From NCBI GenBank assembly GCA_030593645.1, contig JAUVGT010000154.1:1-10730 (forward strand): a stretch of DNA of 10,730 bases. The letters are read 5' to 3'. The DNA comes from Deltaproteobacteria bacterium. Its GTDB lineage: Bacteria > Desulfobacterota > Desulfobacteria > Desulfobacterales > JAUVGT01. The translations under genes and the position numbers were made by a program. Below, piece after piece: positions 1 to 7,340 of the stretch; within the stretch, counting starts at the first letter, position 1, and the number at the start of each line of letters is the position of its first letter. The notes beneath the pieces were generated by a model. That model worked only from the letters and a program-made list of their open reading frames with translations, did not search any database and was not told the DNA's origin.

Positions 1-12
1 AAGTCCGAATTA

Positions 13-137
13 GACGGTTTCGTAAAGAGTTCAAATTCAAGGCGTGCAATTTTTGTAATGATGAAGCGTACTTATCGTACGTTGAATCATTGCAAAATGC
101 AGCACAACGCAGAAGTTGGACTTTTTACGAAACCGTC
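13..137. repeat. MITE-like palindromic repeat, copy 1 (125 bp)
   Basis: The element has terminal inverted repeats at 13-34 and 116-137 that match at 20 of 22 positions; the outer end is GACGGTTTCGTAAA. An inner inverted repeat (57-71 against 77-91, 12 of 15 matches, loop 72-76) and partial pairing between them let the whole element fold into one long hairpin. The first 96 bases (13-108) align without gaps to the copy at 10040, 83 of 96 identical. It has no coding capacity and no obvious target-site duplication. It is most likely a non-autonomous mobile or REP-type repeat; which of these cannot be settled from two copies. Confidence 0.85.
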
Positions 138-140
138 AAA

Positions 141-176
141 ACTTTAGTTCACTTTATTCTATACTTTAGTCACTTT
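141..176. repeat. Imperfect direct repeat upstream of waaG
   Basis: ACTTTAGTTCACTTT at 141-155 recurs as ACTTTAGTCACTTT at 163-176, differing by one T, with a 22-bp period that equals about two helical turns. It lies between the palindromic element and the candidate waaG promoter. It could be a regulator binding site or a chance duplication in AT-rich DNA; no known operator consensus is recognised. Confidence 0.4.
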
Positions 177-183
177 GTTTTCT

Positions 184-213
184 TTGGACCCGGATATTTA
201 CTTTTGATATAAT
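184..213 (+). promoter_or_regulatory. Candidate extended -10 promoter for waaG-waaP
   Basis: A perfect TATAAT lies at 208-213 and is preceded by TGA at 205-207, giving the extended -10 form TGnTATAAT. A weak -35-like TTGGAC at 184-189 is spaced 18 bp away. Initiation about 7 bp downstream of the -10 would leave a leader of only about 10 nt before the ATG at 230, and the Shine-Dalgarno-like TAAGGT at 214-219 would lie upstream of the transcript start. The motif is good but the geometry is awkward, so either the message is nearly leaderless or the real promoter is further upstream. Confidence 0.4.
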
Positions 214-229
214 TAAGGTTTATGATTGA

Positions 230-1348
230 ATGAAATTCGCATTTTGCCTTCAAAAATATTTTCCTTTTGGTGGCCAGCAGCGGGATTTTTTAAAAATTGC
301 CAGGGTTTGCATGTCCCGTGGGCACAGGGTGGATGTCTATACTTCATCCTGGACCGGCAGTATACCGGAAGGTCTCATAGTGACCATACTGCCGATAAGA
401 GGTTTTACAAATCATCATCACCGTGAATCACTTGCTGAAAATTATATTCAAACCGCAAGGCCGCTTAAATATGATGCATTGGTTGGCTTCGTAAAAATTC
501 CCGGTCTGGATGTTTATTTTGCAGCTGATTCATGCTTTGCTTCTAAAGCGTATAAAAAGCATTATTTATACCGTATAACTCCCCGCTATCAAAGCTATTT
601 AAAAATGGAAACTGCGGTATTTGACAAATCTTCAAAAACAGAAATCCTGCTTCTTTCTGAAAAAGAAAAATCGGAGTATATTAAATATTATCAAACACCC
701 GAAGAACGTTTTCATTTACTGCCTCCTGGAATTTCGAGAGATCGTTTAAAACCGCGTGGCAAAGATAAAATTCGCAATGACTTTTTCAGGGAATTTTCGA
801 TTGGCAATCAAGAAAATATTGTTTTGCTGATCGGATCCGGTTTTAAAACAAAGGGAGTTGACCGCGCGATCATAGCGATGTCAGCCCTACCGGATGATCT
901 TAAGAAGAATACAAGGCTTCTGATCGTGGGAAAGGATAAGCCGGGACCGTTTCTACGATTGGCCCGGCGTCTGGCGGTTTCAGATCAGATCCGCTTTATT
1001 GGTGGCCGTGAAGACATATCTCGTTTTCTTGCGTCTGCCGATCTTTTGATACACCCGGCCTATCGTGAAAATACGGGCACCGTGTTAATCGAAGCGATGG
1101 CTTCACAACTGCCTGTCCTGGTAACGGATGTATGCGGATACAGTCATTATGTAGAAAATGCCGGGGCTGGGATTGTTTTAACCTCACCTTTTGATCAAAA
1201 AAGCCTTAACAAAAATCTTGAAATCATGTTAACGTCCAGCGAAGCTAAAAAATGGCGATTAAATGGAGGAAAATTTGTAGAAAATACTGATGTCTTCGGG
1301 CTGGCTGAAAAAGCATCAGATATAATCGAGAAGGTAGCCAAATGTTAG
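230..1348 (+). CDS. waaG: WaaG, LPS core alpha-1,3-glucosyltransferase (GT4)
   Basis: This 372-residue protein closely matches E. coli WaaG (374 residues), which transfers glucose from UDP-glucose to heptose II of the LPS inner core on the cytoplasmic face of the inner membrane. Visible signatures are the N-terminal KYFPFGGQQRDF (residues 9-20), where E. coli has KYFPFGGLQRDF; PGLDVYFAAD (91-100); LPPGI (164-168); the donor-site loop KTKGVDR (206-212); and the GT4 EX7E motif from E280 to E288. The GT-B fold appears complete, with no truncation. The ATG at 230 is chosen because it reproduces the family N-terminus; TAAGGT lies about 10 bp upstream. It heads a two-gene unit with waaP, overlapping it by 7 bp. 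The acceptor heptose is inferred from homology; no heptosyltransferase gene is in the window. Confidence 0.95.
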   Translation: MKFAFCLQKYFPFGGQQRDFLKIARVCMSRGHRVDVYTSSWTGSIPEGLIVTILPIRGFTNHHHRESLAENYIQTARPLKYDALVGFVKIPGLDVYFAADSCFASKAYKKHYLYRITPRYQSYLKMETAVFDKSSKTEILLLSEKEKSEYIKYYQTPEERFHLLPPGISRDRLKPRGKDKIRNDFFREFSIGNQENIVLLIGSGFKTKGVDRAIIAMSALPDDLKKNTRLLIVGKDKPGPFLRLARRLAVSDQIRFIGGREDISRFLASADLLIHPAYRENTGTVLIEAMASQLPVLVTDVCGYSHYVENAGAGIVLTSPFDQKSLNKNLEIMLTSSEAKKWRLNGGKFVENTDVFGLAEKASDIIEKVAKC

Positions 1349-2160
1349 AACTGTCAGAATCATTAATGGATAAGTGGACTTACGGTGATGTCTTCAAACA
1401 GGTATTATCACTTAAAGGTAAACTATACCGCTTTAAAGATAATCGTAAAACTCTTTTATTCTCACATAACGGGGATAACTATTTTGCAAAAATCCATCTG
1501 GGTGTCGGATGGAAAAAAATAATAAAATACCTCTTTCAATTGAAATTTCCGGTCCTTAGTGCAAAAAACGAATGGCTTGCTGTTCAGCATCTTGAACGGA
1601 TGGGAATCAACACCACCCCGATAGCCGGTTATGGCAGGAAAGGAATAAACCCGGCAAAAATCCGCTCTTTTATTATCACAAAAGAACTGAATGATATCGA
1701 AAGTCTGGAAGATTTTTCATTTTACTGGAATGACATGCCTCCTGAATATACTCTAAAAAAGGCATTAATTATCAAAGTTGCTGAAATTGCGCGTATCATA
1801 CATGAAAATAATATCAGTCATCGTGATTTTTATATCTGTCACTTTCTAATCGACATTTCAGCCGGGATAAAACACATCAAACCCAAGGAAATTAAATTGT
1901 ATCTAATCGATCTTCATCGTGTACAAGTTCACCGCCGGCTTCCAAAGCGTCTTCAGATCAAGGATATTGCCGGTCTGTATTTTTCGTGTATGGATATCGG
2001 TTTAACAAAACGCGATCTATTCCGCTTCGTAAGGGCATACAAAAATAAACCGCTGAAAACCGTCCTGTTCGATGAAAAAAACTTTTGGGAAAAAGTAAAC
2101 CACCGGGGAATTGCTCTTTATGAAAAAACTTTCGAAAAAATTCCGTCCCTGCCGGTGTGA
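1342..2160 (+). CDS. waaP: WaaP, LPS core heptose(I) kinase
   Basis: This 272-residue protein is homologous along its length to E. coli WaaP/RfaP (265 residues), which uses ATP to phosphorylate heptose I of the inner core, a modification important for outer-membrane integrity in enterics and pseudomonads. Signatures seen are the ATP-lysine segment YFAKIH (K50), PVLSAKNEW (70-78), SFIITKEL (109-116), the catalytic loop HRDFYICHF (160-168, catalytic D162; E. coli HRDCYICHF) and the metal-binding IDLHR (189-193). GLYFSCMDIGLTKRD (211-225) matches the family C-terminal region. The ATG at 1342 overlaps the waaG stop and has an AAGGT Shine-Dalgarno at 1331-1335 with about 7-nt spacing, so translation is probably coupled to waaG. 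No clear terminator follows before the convergent GT2 gene. Confidence 0.95.
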   Translation: MLELSESLMDKWTYGDVFKQVLSLKGKLYRFKDNRKTLLFSHNGDNYFAKIHLGVGWKKIIKYLFQLKFPVLSAKNEWLAVQHLERMGINTTPIAGYGRKGINPAKIRSFIITKELNDIESLEDFSFYWNDMPPEYTLKKALIIKVAEIARIIHENNISHRDFYICHFLIDISAGIKHIKPKEIKLYLIDLHRVQVHRRLPKRLQIKDIAGLYFSCMDIGLTKRDLFRFVRAYKNKPLKTVLFDEKNFWEKVNHRGIALYEKTFEKIPSLPV

Positions 2161-2267
2161 TAGCAGGAAGTGTTTTCTATAAGTGGTTTCAAAACCTCCC
2201 CTAAGGGTTCGCGCAAAAATAACTTCACATTTTAGGCGCTCGGAGTTAGGTCAGATGAGTTCTACTT
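2161..2267. other. Convergent intergenic gap, no clear terminator
   Basis: These 107 bp separate the stops of waaP (+) and the GT2 gene (-). Only short pairings are visible, such as GGTT/AACC around 2185-2196, and none is followed by a convincing T-tract on either strand. I see no gene or RNA here. AAGTGGTTTCAAA at 2181-2193 recurs at 3195-3207 on the other side of the GT2 gene. Confidence 0.5.
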
Positions 2268-3167
2268 TCACTTTCCGATTGAGCTCTTTAAATATTTTCT
2301 GAGATACGACCATTTGAAAATCAATAACGGATATTCACGAATTGCTGATTGATAATATCGACGCGCTGATTGATAATCTCCCAGGAGATAGTGGGATCTG
2401 AATATGCTTAAGCACCTTTTCGCTAAAAATACTCTTCGTAACCGCATCTGTTCAGATTTAAGTATGTTTCTATCAAACAGATAATCGACCATTCTTAAAC
2501 CTGTTTCCTGTATACGCTTTAAATTTCTTCTCAGGCTGTTCCTGTGACGAAATTTCTCAAGAATAATTCCAGGTATAGAAGCAGCGGGATAAGTCGCGAG
2601 CAAATGTGAAAAAAACACAATATCTTCATTGGTATATATATCATGCGGAAATGAAAGTGATTCAAACACTTCTTTTTTTACTACAACAGACCCGGTGGTC
2701 AATCCCTCAATCCCGTTAAGAACATATTGACGGAAATTAGTTGTTCTACTCTTCCGGATCGTTCCATGTTTATGTAATCTCTGCTTACCTTCTTCGTTAA
2801 CAGATCGATAACCGGAAAATAATAACTTTGCCTCTGAAAATTTTTCAACGGCATCAGACATGACCTTTACAGCGTCATCCAGAAGAATATCATCGGCATC
2901 AATAAACCAGATATAATCCCCCCTGGAAATTGAAGTCCCATTATTCCTTGCGGCCGCAGGCCCTGAGTTGTCCTGGTACTTATAAATGATAATACTATCC
3001 GAATACTGTCTGCAAATATCCGCGATGACTTCTCTGGTATTGTCTGTTGAACCGTCGTCGACAATTATAATTTCACAGCTTTTACAGTCCTGGCTTATAA
3101 TGGACTGAATACACCGCTTTAAAAACCGGGAATAATTATATGAAGGTATGATAAAACTGAATTTCAT
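2268..3167 (-). CDS. GT2-family glycosyltransferase, probable LPS core sugar transferase
   Basis: This is a GT-A type family 2 glycosyltransferase of 299 residues from the chosen ATG. The N-terminus MKFSFIIPSYNYSRFL is the classic first strand of the nucleotide-binding fold. VDDGSTDNT (36-44) binds the nucleotide, GPAAARNNG (69-77) is the family helix motif, and WFIDADD (87-93) carries the DxD metal site (D90, D92). NEDIVFF further on supplies the likely catalytic acid pair. It is soluble and cytoplasmic, with no membrane segment. Donor and acceptor cannot be told from sequence; the setting points to a core residue. The ATG at 3167 is preferred over an in-frame TTG at 3206, which would add 13 non-family residues and overlap the upstream kinase gene. 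It is the last gene of the - strand block, 19 bp after the double kinase gene. Confidence 0.85.
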   Translation of the reverse strand: MKFSFIIPSYNYSRFLKRCIQSIISQDCKSCEIIIVDDGSTDNTREVIADICRQYSDSIIIYKYQDNSGPAAARNNGTSISRGDYIWFIDADDILLDDAVKVMSDAVEKFSEAKLLFSGYRSVNEEGKQRLHKHGTIRKSRTTNFRQYVLNGIEGLTTGSVVVKKEVFESLSFPHDIYTNEDIVFFSHLLATYPAASIPGIILEKFRHRNSLRRNLKRIQETGLRMVDYLFDRNILKSEQMRLRRVFLAKRCLSIFRSHYLLGDYQSARRYYQSAIREYPLLIFKWSYLRKYLKSSIGK

Positions 3168-3186
3168 GAGATCGCAATGTATTACG

Positions 3187-4695
3187 CTATTTCGAAGTGG
3201 TTTCAAACAAATATTTTTTATTATTCAATGTTTTGAGAGTTTTCAGTTCCTTATGAAAAATTTTACATACACGCGGTAAATCATCCCAATTTTTCAGTAA
3301 ACGCTTGATATCTTTTTTGAACGCCCGTAAAAACCAATATTTATAACGGTGCTCACGCATCGCGTCCAGATCAATAACACTCAGCCCATTTTCCGTCACT
3401 ATAACATTCGTTGCCTTTAAATCTCCATGGCTTATGAATTCATCGGCAAACCGCTGCATGAGTTCTCTAAACCAGCAGGCGATCTGCTGTGTGTCATTCT
3501 GGTCCACTTCCTTTGAATGGAGTAAATTATACGCGTCAGGCCCTTCAATATATTCTGATATGTAGTAAGCGGTTAAACAAAACGGACCCAGCCTTCTTTC
3601 AAGTAATGCGACCGGTTTATTCGAACTTATCCCGAGCATTGCCAGTCTGTGCGCGTTGCGCCATGATATATAAGCGCGGCTATGTCTGAAAGTCCTTTTT
3701 ATGAAATGACCGATACTTTTCCTGTTGTATCTTTTTATTACCAGTCTGATCCCGTTTATGTTAACAAGAGCGACGGTTGAAGCACCGCCATCTTTCAGCA
3801 TCTGACCATTTTTAATCGCTAAATCCGGATCAGATAACAAACGATTCATAGTTTCCCCCCGGTATTCACGGGATAAAACCAAAAATGAATTCCAGGACTT
3901 CTGACACATGTATTCTGAACATTCTCGATATATTTTTCTGAGATACTTATTTTTCCGTATTTTCCTGTTATGACGAGTACTCTTCACCAAACGATCATAC
4001 AGGTCGTCAAACGCTTGCCATTTTCGTATTTTTATATACTCTTTAAAACCTATTTCCATCAGATTATCAAATTCCGGGAGGAATTGTGCGAAAAACAACC
4101 CCAGATTATCGAGACTTTTTTTTACCGGCAACGATCTGTCTGCGTGCCTGACATCAACATCCGCACCGTCAATCGAAAATATATCATTATCTTTTACAAG
4201 GAAATTACCCAGATGAATATCATTTTGTCTCAGGCCCGCTTCGTGTTCCAGGGCAATGATTAAGATTAAACGTTTCAGGAGCACTACCCTCTCCTGCTCA
4301 TTTTTAATACTATCCCAGGTCTCTGAAAAATCAAATGTCGGTTCAATTTTTTTTAGAATTAAAACCGGTGTAGAATCCGGTTCCAGTTCACCTTTAAATA
4401 TCAATTCAGGAATTTTAATGCCGATTTTTTTTAAGGATTTCAAACCTCTTTCTTCACGGGCGCAGTGTTTCCAAGCATTGTTTGGATCAACAAAAAATTT
4501 TGCGACAATTTTTTCCCCATTTAACTCACCGAACCCAACCAAACGTTTACCGGGCAGAATACGGACCACTCGTGTGCAGATCAATTCCTTTTGTTGATGA
4601 AAACCTGCTAGATTTACTCTGAACGGAGTTTTGATATTTCGCTTCATCGTGGTTATGGTTTTGCTGTTTAAGGTTGGAATGTTCGTATTTTTCAT
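3187..4695 (-). CDS. Tandem two-domain LPS kinase (WaaP/InaA-like), both active sites present
   Basis: This 502-residue protein contains two successive WaaP/InaA-type small-molecule kinase folds. In the N-terminal half, VAKFF gives the ATP lysine K66, QNDIHLGNFLV (157-167) is the catalytic loop with D159 and N164, and IDGADV (175-180) gives the metal aspartate D176. In the C-terminal half, LVIKRY gives K321, HGDLKATNVIV (423-433) holds D425 and N430, and IDLDAM (441-446) holds D442. Both halves retain the lysine, catalytic Asp, Asn and metal Asp, so both could be active. A basic helical linker (about 220-290) separates them. Long proteins of this type are, to my recollection, encoded near waaG-waaP in pseudomonads. 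The likely role is phosphorylation of core sugars in the cytoplasm; the positions modified are unknown. The ATG at 4695 is used; an internal ATG at residue 17 is a less likely start. Upstream lies a 62-bp gap with a strong hairpin. Confidence 0.85.
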   Translation of the reverse strand: MKNTNIPTLNSKTITTMKRNIKTPFRVNLAGFHQQKELICTRVVRILPGKRLVGFGELNGEKIVAKFFVDPNNAWKHCAREERGLKSLKKIGIKIPELIFKGELEPDSTPVLILKKIEPTFDFSETWDSIKNEQERVVLLKRLILIIALEHEAGLRQNDIHLGNFLVKDNDIFSIDGADVDVRHADRSLPVKKSLDNLGLFFAQFLPEFDNLMEIGFKEYIKIRKWQAFDDLYDRLVKSTRHNRKIRKNKYLRKIYRECSEYMCQKSWNSFLVLSREYRGETMNRLLSDPDLAIKNGQMLKDGGASTVALVNINGIRLVIKRYNRKSIGHFIKRTFRHSRAYISWRNAHRLAMLGISSNKPVALLERRLGPFCLTAYYISEYIEGPDAYNLLHSKEVDQNDTQQIACWFRELMQRFADEFISHGDLKATNVIVTENGLSVIDLDAMREHRYKYWFLRAFKKDIKRLLKNWDDLPRVCKIFHKELKTLKTLNNKKYLFETTSK

Positions 4696-4714
4696 CAGCG
4701 ATCCGGTTTGATTG

Positions 4715-4750
4715 ATGTATCCTGAACATTTTACAGCTTTCAGGATACAT
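4715..4750 (-). promoter_or_regulatory. Perfect 12-bp inverted repeat (RNA hairpin) before the double kinase gene
   Basis: ATGTATCCTGAA at 4715-4726 and TTCAGGATACAT at 4739-4750 form an uninterrupted 12-bp stem with a 12-nt loop. It begins 7 bp after the GT-C gene stop and ends 19 bp before the kinase ATG (- strand reading). The T-rich run GTTCTTTTT (4751-4759) follows the stem only on the + strand, where no gene needs terminating nearby; on the coding strand no U-tract follows. It is therefore better read as an intercistronic processing, stability or translational element than as a standard terminator of the - strand operon. A terminator of antisense (+ strand) transcription is also possible. 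Confidence 0.6.
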
Positions 4751-4757
4751 GTTCTTT

Positions 4758-6377
4758 TTAAAACTCTGTAGTTTTATAAATATCCGGAGAACAATAAATC
4801 TCAACCATATCCTTTTTCCCGGTAAAAACTTTTATTTTTCGATAATATTCAAATTCAGGGAATGAATCCATATCCTTTACAGATTTTTTCAGTAAAACGA
4901 ATTTTCCATGGAAATCTTTTGCGGCTTTTTCAATTTCTGAATAATCAGATCTTAAACTATGGTAAATCAAATGAGTGTCACTGCGGTTGCGACCATGCTC
5001 CGTAAAAACATCCCGCTTGGAATAAAAAAGGATTCTTAAATCATTTGTAACAACCTTTGCTCCATCATATCCCGGCTGCGTTGTAAGCCATATTCCCGCT
5101 TTTTCCGTCACGTTATCATTTTTGCCAAAGGACAGTACCGTTTTACCAAATGGTATTAAAATCAATAAGACAATTAGAATCGCTGAATAAACTCTTGGTG
5201 ATGATGACTGAGCAATGAACCTGATCATTCGATCAAACCCGTTCCCCACCCACGGGAATAACAGGAACGCGGAAACAAACAGAAACCTGCTTGATAAGTA
5301 ATCTCTCTCAATCATACGAAAATATACAAGTATCATAAAAACAATCGAGATAGAGAGTATTAAAAAATGATTTCTTTTAAACCGGTGTTTTAATCCCATG
5401 AGTAGAGGAATGACATTAAACAAGAAAATAACATTAATCAATTTTTCTATCAGTCCAACAAAATATATCAGGGGGATATAATTTCTCGTAATTTCAGCAA
5501 AATTCTGATTATACCCGGAAAATGGAGACAGTTTTGATAACTCCTCAAGTTTTAGTTTAATCTGCTGGTAATTATTAAAAAACGTAAAATTAAGCAGTTT
5601 AGTGAGCTCCTGCCTAACGCTATTAATTCGATTAAATGATGATATCTCAAGCCCCAGCCCCTGGCTTAAAAAGAGAGCCGCGCTAAAAAAAACCGGGTAT
5701 GCTATCCATATTAAAAACCCTTTGAATAAATACACTCTTTCAGATGGTATTACAAAGGACAGGCCGATTAAAAAAATCATGAAATAAGGAATAAATATAA
5801 TTCCTTCAATTCTAAAAAAAACAGAGATCCATGAAAACAGGCCGGCATAAACAAAATATTTAATATTCTTATCACAAATCGCCTTTTGCGCATAATATGC
5901 TGCCCACCCGAAGCAGAAAACAAAAGCCGGCCCTCGCATCGCGTATACGGTCCAGCTATTTGGAACCGGGGATAAAACAAAAAGAATACCCGTCCAAAAA
6001 GCAATTTTCTGATCAAAAAGATCCCTGGTTAGAAGATAGAGTGGAATAACCGCCAGCATCAGACAAAAATAGGAAATAAGTCTGCCGGCAAGCACCCAAT
6101 CGGGAACAATAAAATGAAGGCATGCGATGAGAATCGGATAAAGAGGCATGCGATAGATTTCTATCGCTTCCTTAAAATTTCCAGCCGCAAACTGTTTTGC
6201 CGCAGAAATATAGAGGATGCCGTCACTATTCACGGGTTTATCAAACAGGGCAATTAATATTATTGTTTTCAGTACAAATGAAAAAATAATAACAATATAA
6301 AGACCTTTCCTGTCTTCAGATAGTTTAAATATTCCATCAAGAGCTTTATAAATATGAGTCCACAAGGCTGATTGCAA
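4758..6377 (-). CDS. GT-C membrane glycosyltransferase (PMT/ArnT-like, GT39/GT83 type)
   Basis: This 539-residue polytopic membrane protein has many hydrophobic helices between about residues 27 and 415, followed by a soluble C-terminal region (about 415-539). After the first helix, the exposed loop carries NSDGILYISAAK (50-61) with D52 as the likely catalytic aspartate, followed by YRMPLYPI (75-82) and FFRIEG (187-192), an arrangement typical of GT-C enzymes that use polyprenyl-phosphate sugars outside the inner membrane. By context it probably decorates LPS core or lipid A; the sugar is not predictable. The start is TTG at 6377: the preceding in-frame stop at 6396-6398 is the end of the acyltransferase gene, a strong AAGGAG lies at 6389-6394, and the next in-frame ATG would remove the first helix and D52. 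Confidence 0.8.
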   Translation of the reverse strand: MQSALWTHIYKALDGIFKLSEDRKGLYIVIIFSFVLKTIILIALFDKPVNSDGILYISAAKQFAAGNFKEAIEIYRMPLYPILIACLHFIVPDWVLAGRLISYFCLMLAVIPLYLLTRDLFDQKIAFWTGILFVLSPVPNSWTVYAMRGPAFVFCFGWAAYYAQKAICDKNIKYFVYAGLFSWISVFFRIEGIIFIPYFMIFLIGLSFVIPSERVYLFKGFLIWIAYPVFFSAALFLSQGLGLEISSFNRINSVRQELTKLLNFTFFNNYQQIKLKLEELSKLSPFSGYNQNFAEITRNYIPLIYFVGLIEKLINVIFLFNVIPLLMGLKHRFKRNHFLILSISIVFMILVYFRMIERDYLSSRFLFVSAFLLFPWVGNGFDRMIRFIAQSSSPRVYSAILIVLLILIPFGKTVLSFGKNDNVTEKAGIWLTTQPGYDGAKVVTNDLRILFYSKRDVFTEHGRNRSDTHLIYHSLRSDYSEIEKAAKDFHGKFVLLKKSVKDMDSFPEFEYYRKIKVFTGKKDMVEIYCSPDIYKTTEF

Positions 6378-6388
6378 AGCGGTATTAT

Positions 6389-6394
6389 CTCCTT
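6389..6394 (-). promoter_or_regulatory. Shine-Dalgarno AAGGAG fixing the TTG start of the GT-C gene
   Basis: AAGGAG read on the - strand sits immediately after the acyltransferase stop codon, with 11 nt before the TTG at 6377. No ATG or GTG is available in that interval in frame, so this site supports initiation at TTG and suggests tight coupling between the two genes. Confidence 0.6.
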
Positions 6395-6395
6395 G

Positions 6396-7340
6396 TCATT
6401 TCTTGTTTTCTTTTATTATCTTCCTGGCGCGGCGACGCCGACGTCTGCGTATTGATTCATAGTACAGGTTCGGATAATACTTCTTCCATCGTTTATGTGC
6501 CCAAAGCCACTGCCCCGGATTGGATCGAACGGCTTTCTCTATTGCGCCGGTTATCATTTGTGTATTCACCTGAATATCAGCCCGTAAATCATTTGTTCTC
6601 TGAAGCTCAAGTGCAGGTTCAAGCCTTACTTTAAGCCTGCCATTCTTTGCACGGTTACAAAACATGGGTACTACCGGTGCTTTGCATCTAAGGGCCAGCA
6701 GCGCTGCCGCATGCGTTGCCGCAACTGAGTGCTGAAAAAAATCGACTTTCACACTGATTGAACTTCTGAGATCCTGGTCCACCATCAGACCCAACACTTC
6801 ACCACACCGTAAAGCCTTGATCAATTCAGGCATGGCATCTTTCATATTTACCATTTTGGACCCAAAACGTGTTCTAATACTTGTAATTCTTTTTTCAACC
6901 GGCTCAAATCGAAGCTTCCTCACCACAACAGATATTGGTTTTTTGAGTACTTGCGGAGAAATCATGGGTATCATCTCCCAGTTACCCATATGCGCCGAAA
7001 TAATGATGACTCCACGGTTTTCGTTGTATGCCCTCTTAAAATGTTCTTCACCACTGTATCGCGCCTTATCCAGCATATCCCCTTTTGAAAAAAAATACAT
7101 TTGCCACATTTCAATAACAGTTGTTGTGATATTTTGAAAAACCTCTTTTGAAACCTGCTTAACGTGTTTCAATGTCCATTCAGGATAGGCAAATTTAAGA
7201 TTACGCCTTACAATCCGTCTATGGGGAACATCAATAAAAAATAATATCGCTCCCAGTTTATTCCCTAAACTCATGATAATTCTCGGGGATATTCCAACAA
7301 ACAATCGGGCTAATAAATGATCCAGCTTGAATAATGGCAT
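6396..7340 (-). CDS. lpxL: LpxL/HtrB-type lipid A late acyltransferase
   Basis: Member of the lysophospholipid acyltransferase family that adds a secondary acyl chain to Kdo-lipid A at the inner membrane from acyl-ACP. From the chosen ATG it has 314 residues, close to the usual 300 or so. Signatures are an N-terminal hydrophobic segment, the catalytic HX4E in SAHMGNWE (H117, E122), the GLMVDQD block (about 184-190) and WLWAHKRWK (279-287). The C-terminus carries seven consecutive arginines (298-304) and further Lys/Arg, which is unusually basic. ATG 7340 is preferred because GGAG (7347-7350) precedes it by 6 nt; the alternative ATG at 7352, four codons longer, has AAGG directly abutting it. 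It appears to head the - strand block, with 18 bp to the next gene. Whether it is functionally LpxL- or LpxM-like cannot be decided. Confidence 0.88.
   Translation of the reverse strand: MPLFKLDHLLARLFVGISPRIIMSLGNKLGAILFFIDVPHRRIVRRNLKFAYPEWTLKHVKQVSKEVFQNITTTVIEMWQMYFFSKGDMLDKARYSGEEHFKRAYNENRGVIIISAHMGNWEMIPMISPQVLKKPISVVVRKLRFEPVEKRITSIRTRFGSKMVNMKDAMPELIKALRCGEVLGLMVDQDLRSSISVKVDFFQHSVAATHAAALLALRCKAPVVPMFCNRAKNGRLKVRLEPALELQRTNDLRADIQVNTQMITGAIEKAVRSNPGQWLWAHKRWKKYYPNLYYESIRRRRRRRARKIIKENKK

Noticed and set aside
2185..2196. GGTT-TCAA-AACC mini-hairpin after waaP as a terminator
   Set aside because: The stem is too short and is not followed by a T-tract on either strand.
3168..3206. 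TTG start at 3206 that would extend the GT2 protein by 13 residues
   Set aside because: The added residues do not resemble the family, overlap the kinase gene end, and the ATG at 3167 gives the standard GT2 N-terminus.
3970..4263. Open frame of 97 codons on the + strand inside the double-kinase gene
   Set aside because: It is antisense to a well-supported kinase domain with conserved motifs and has no recognisable product.
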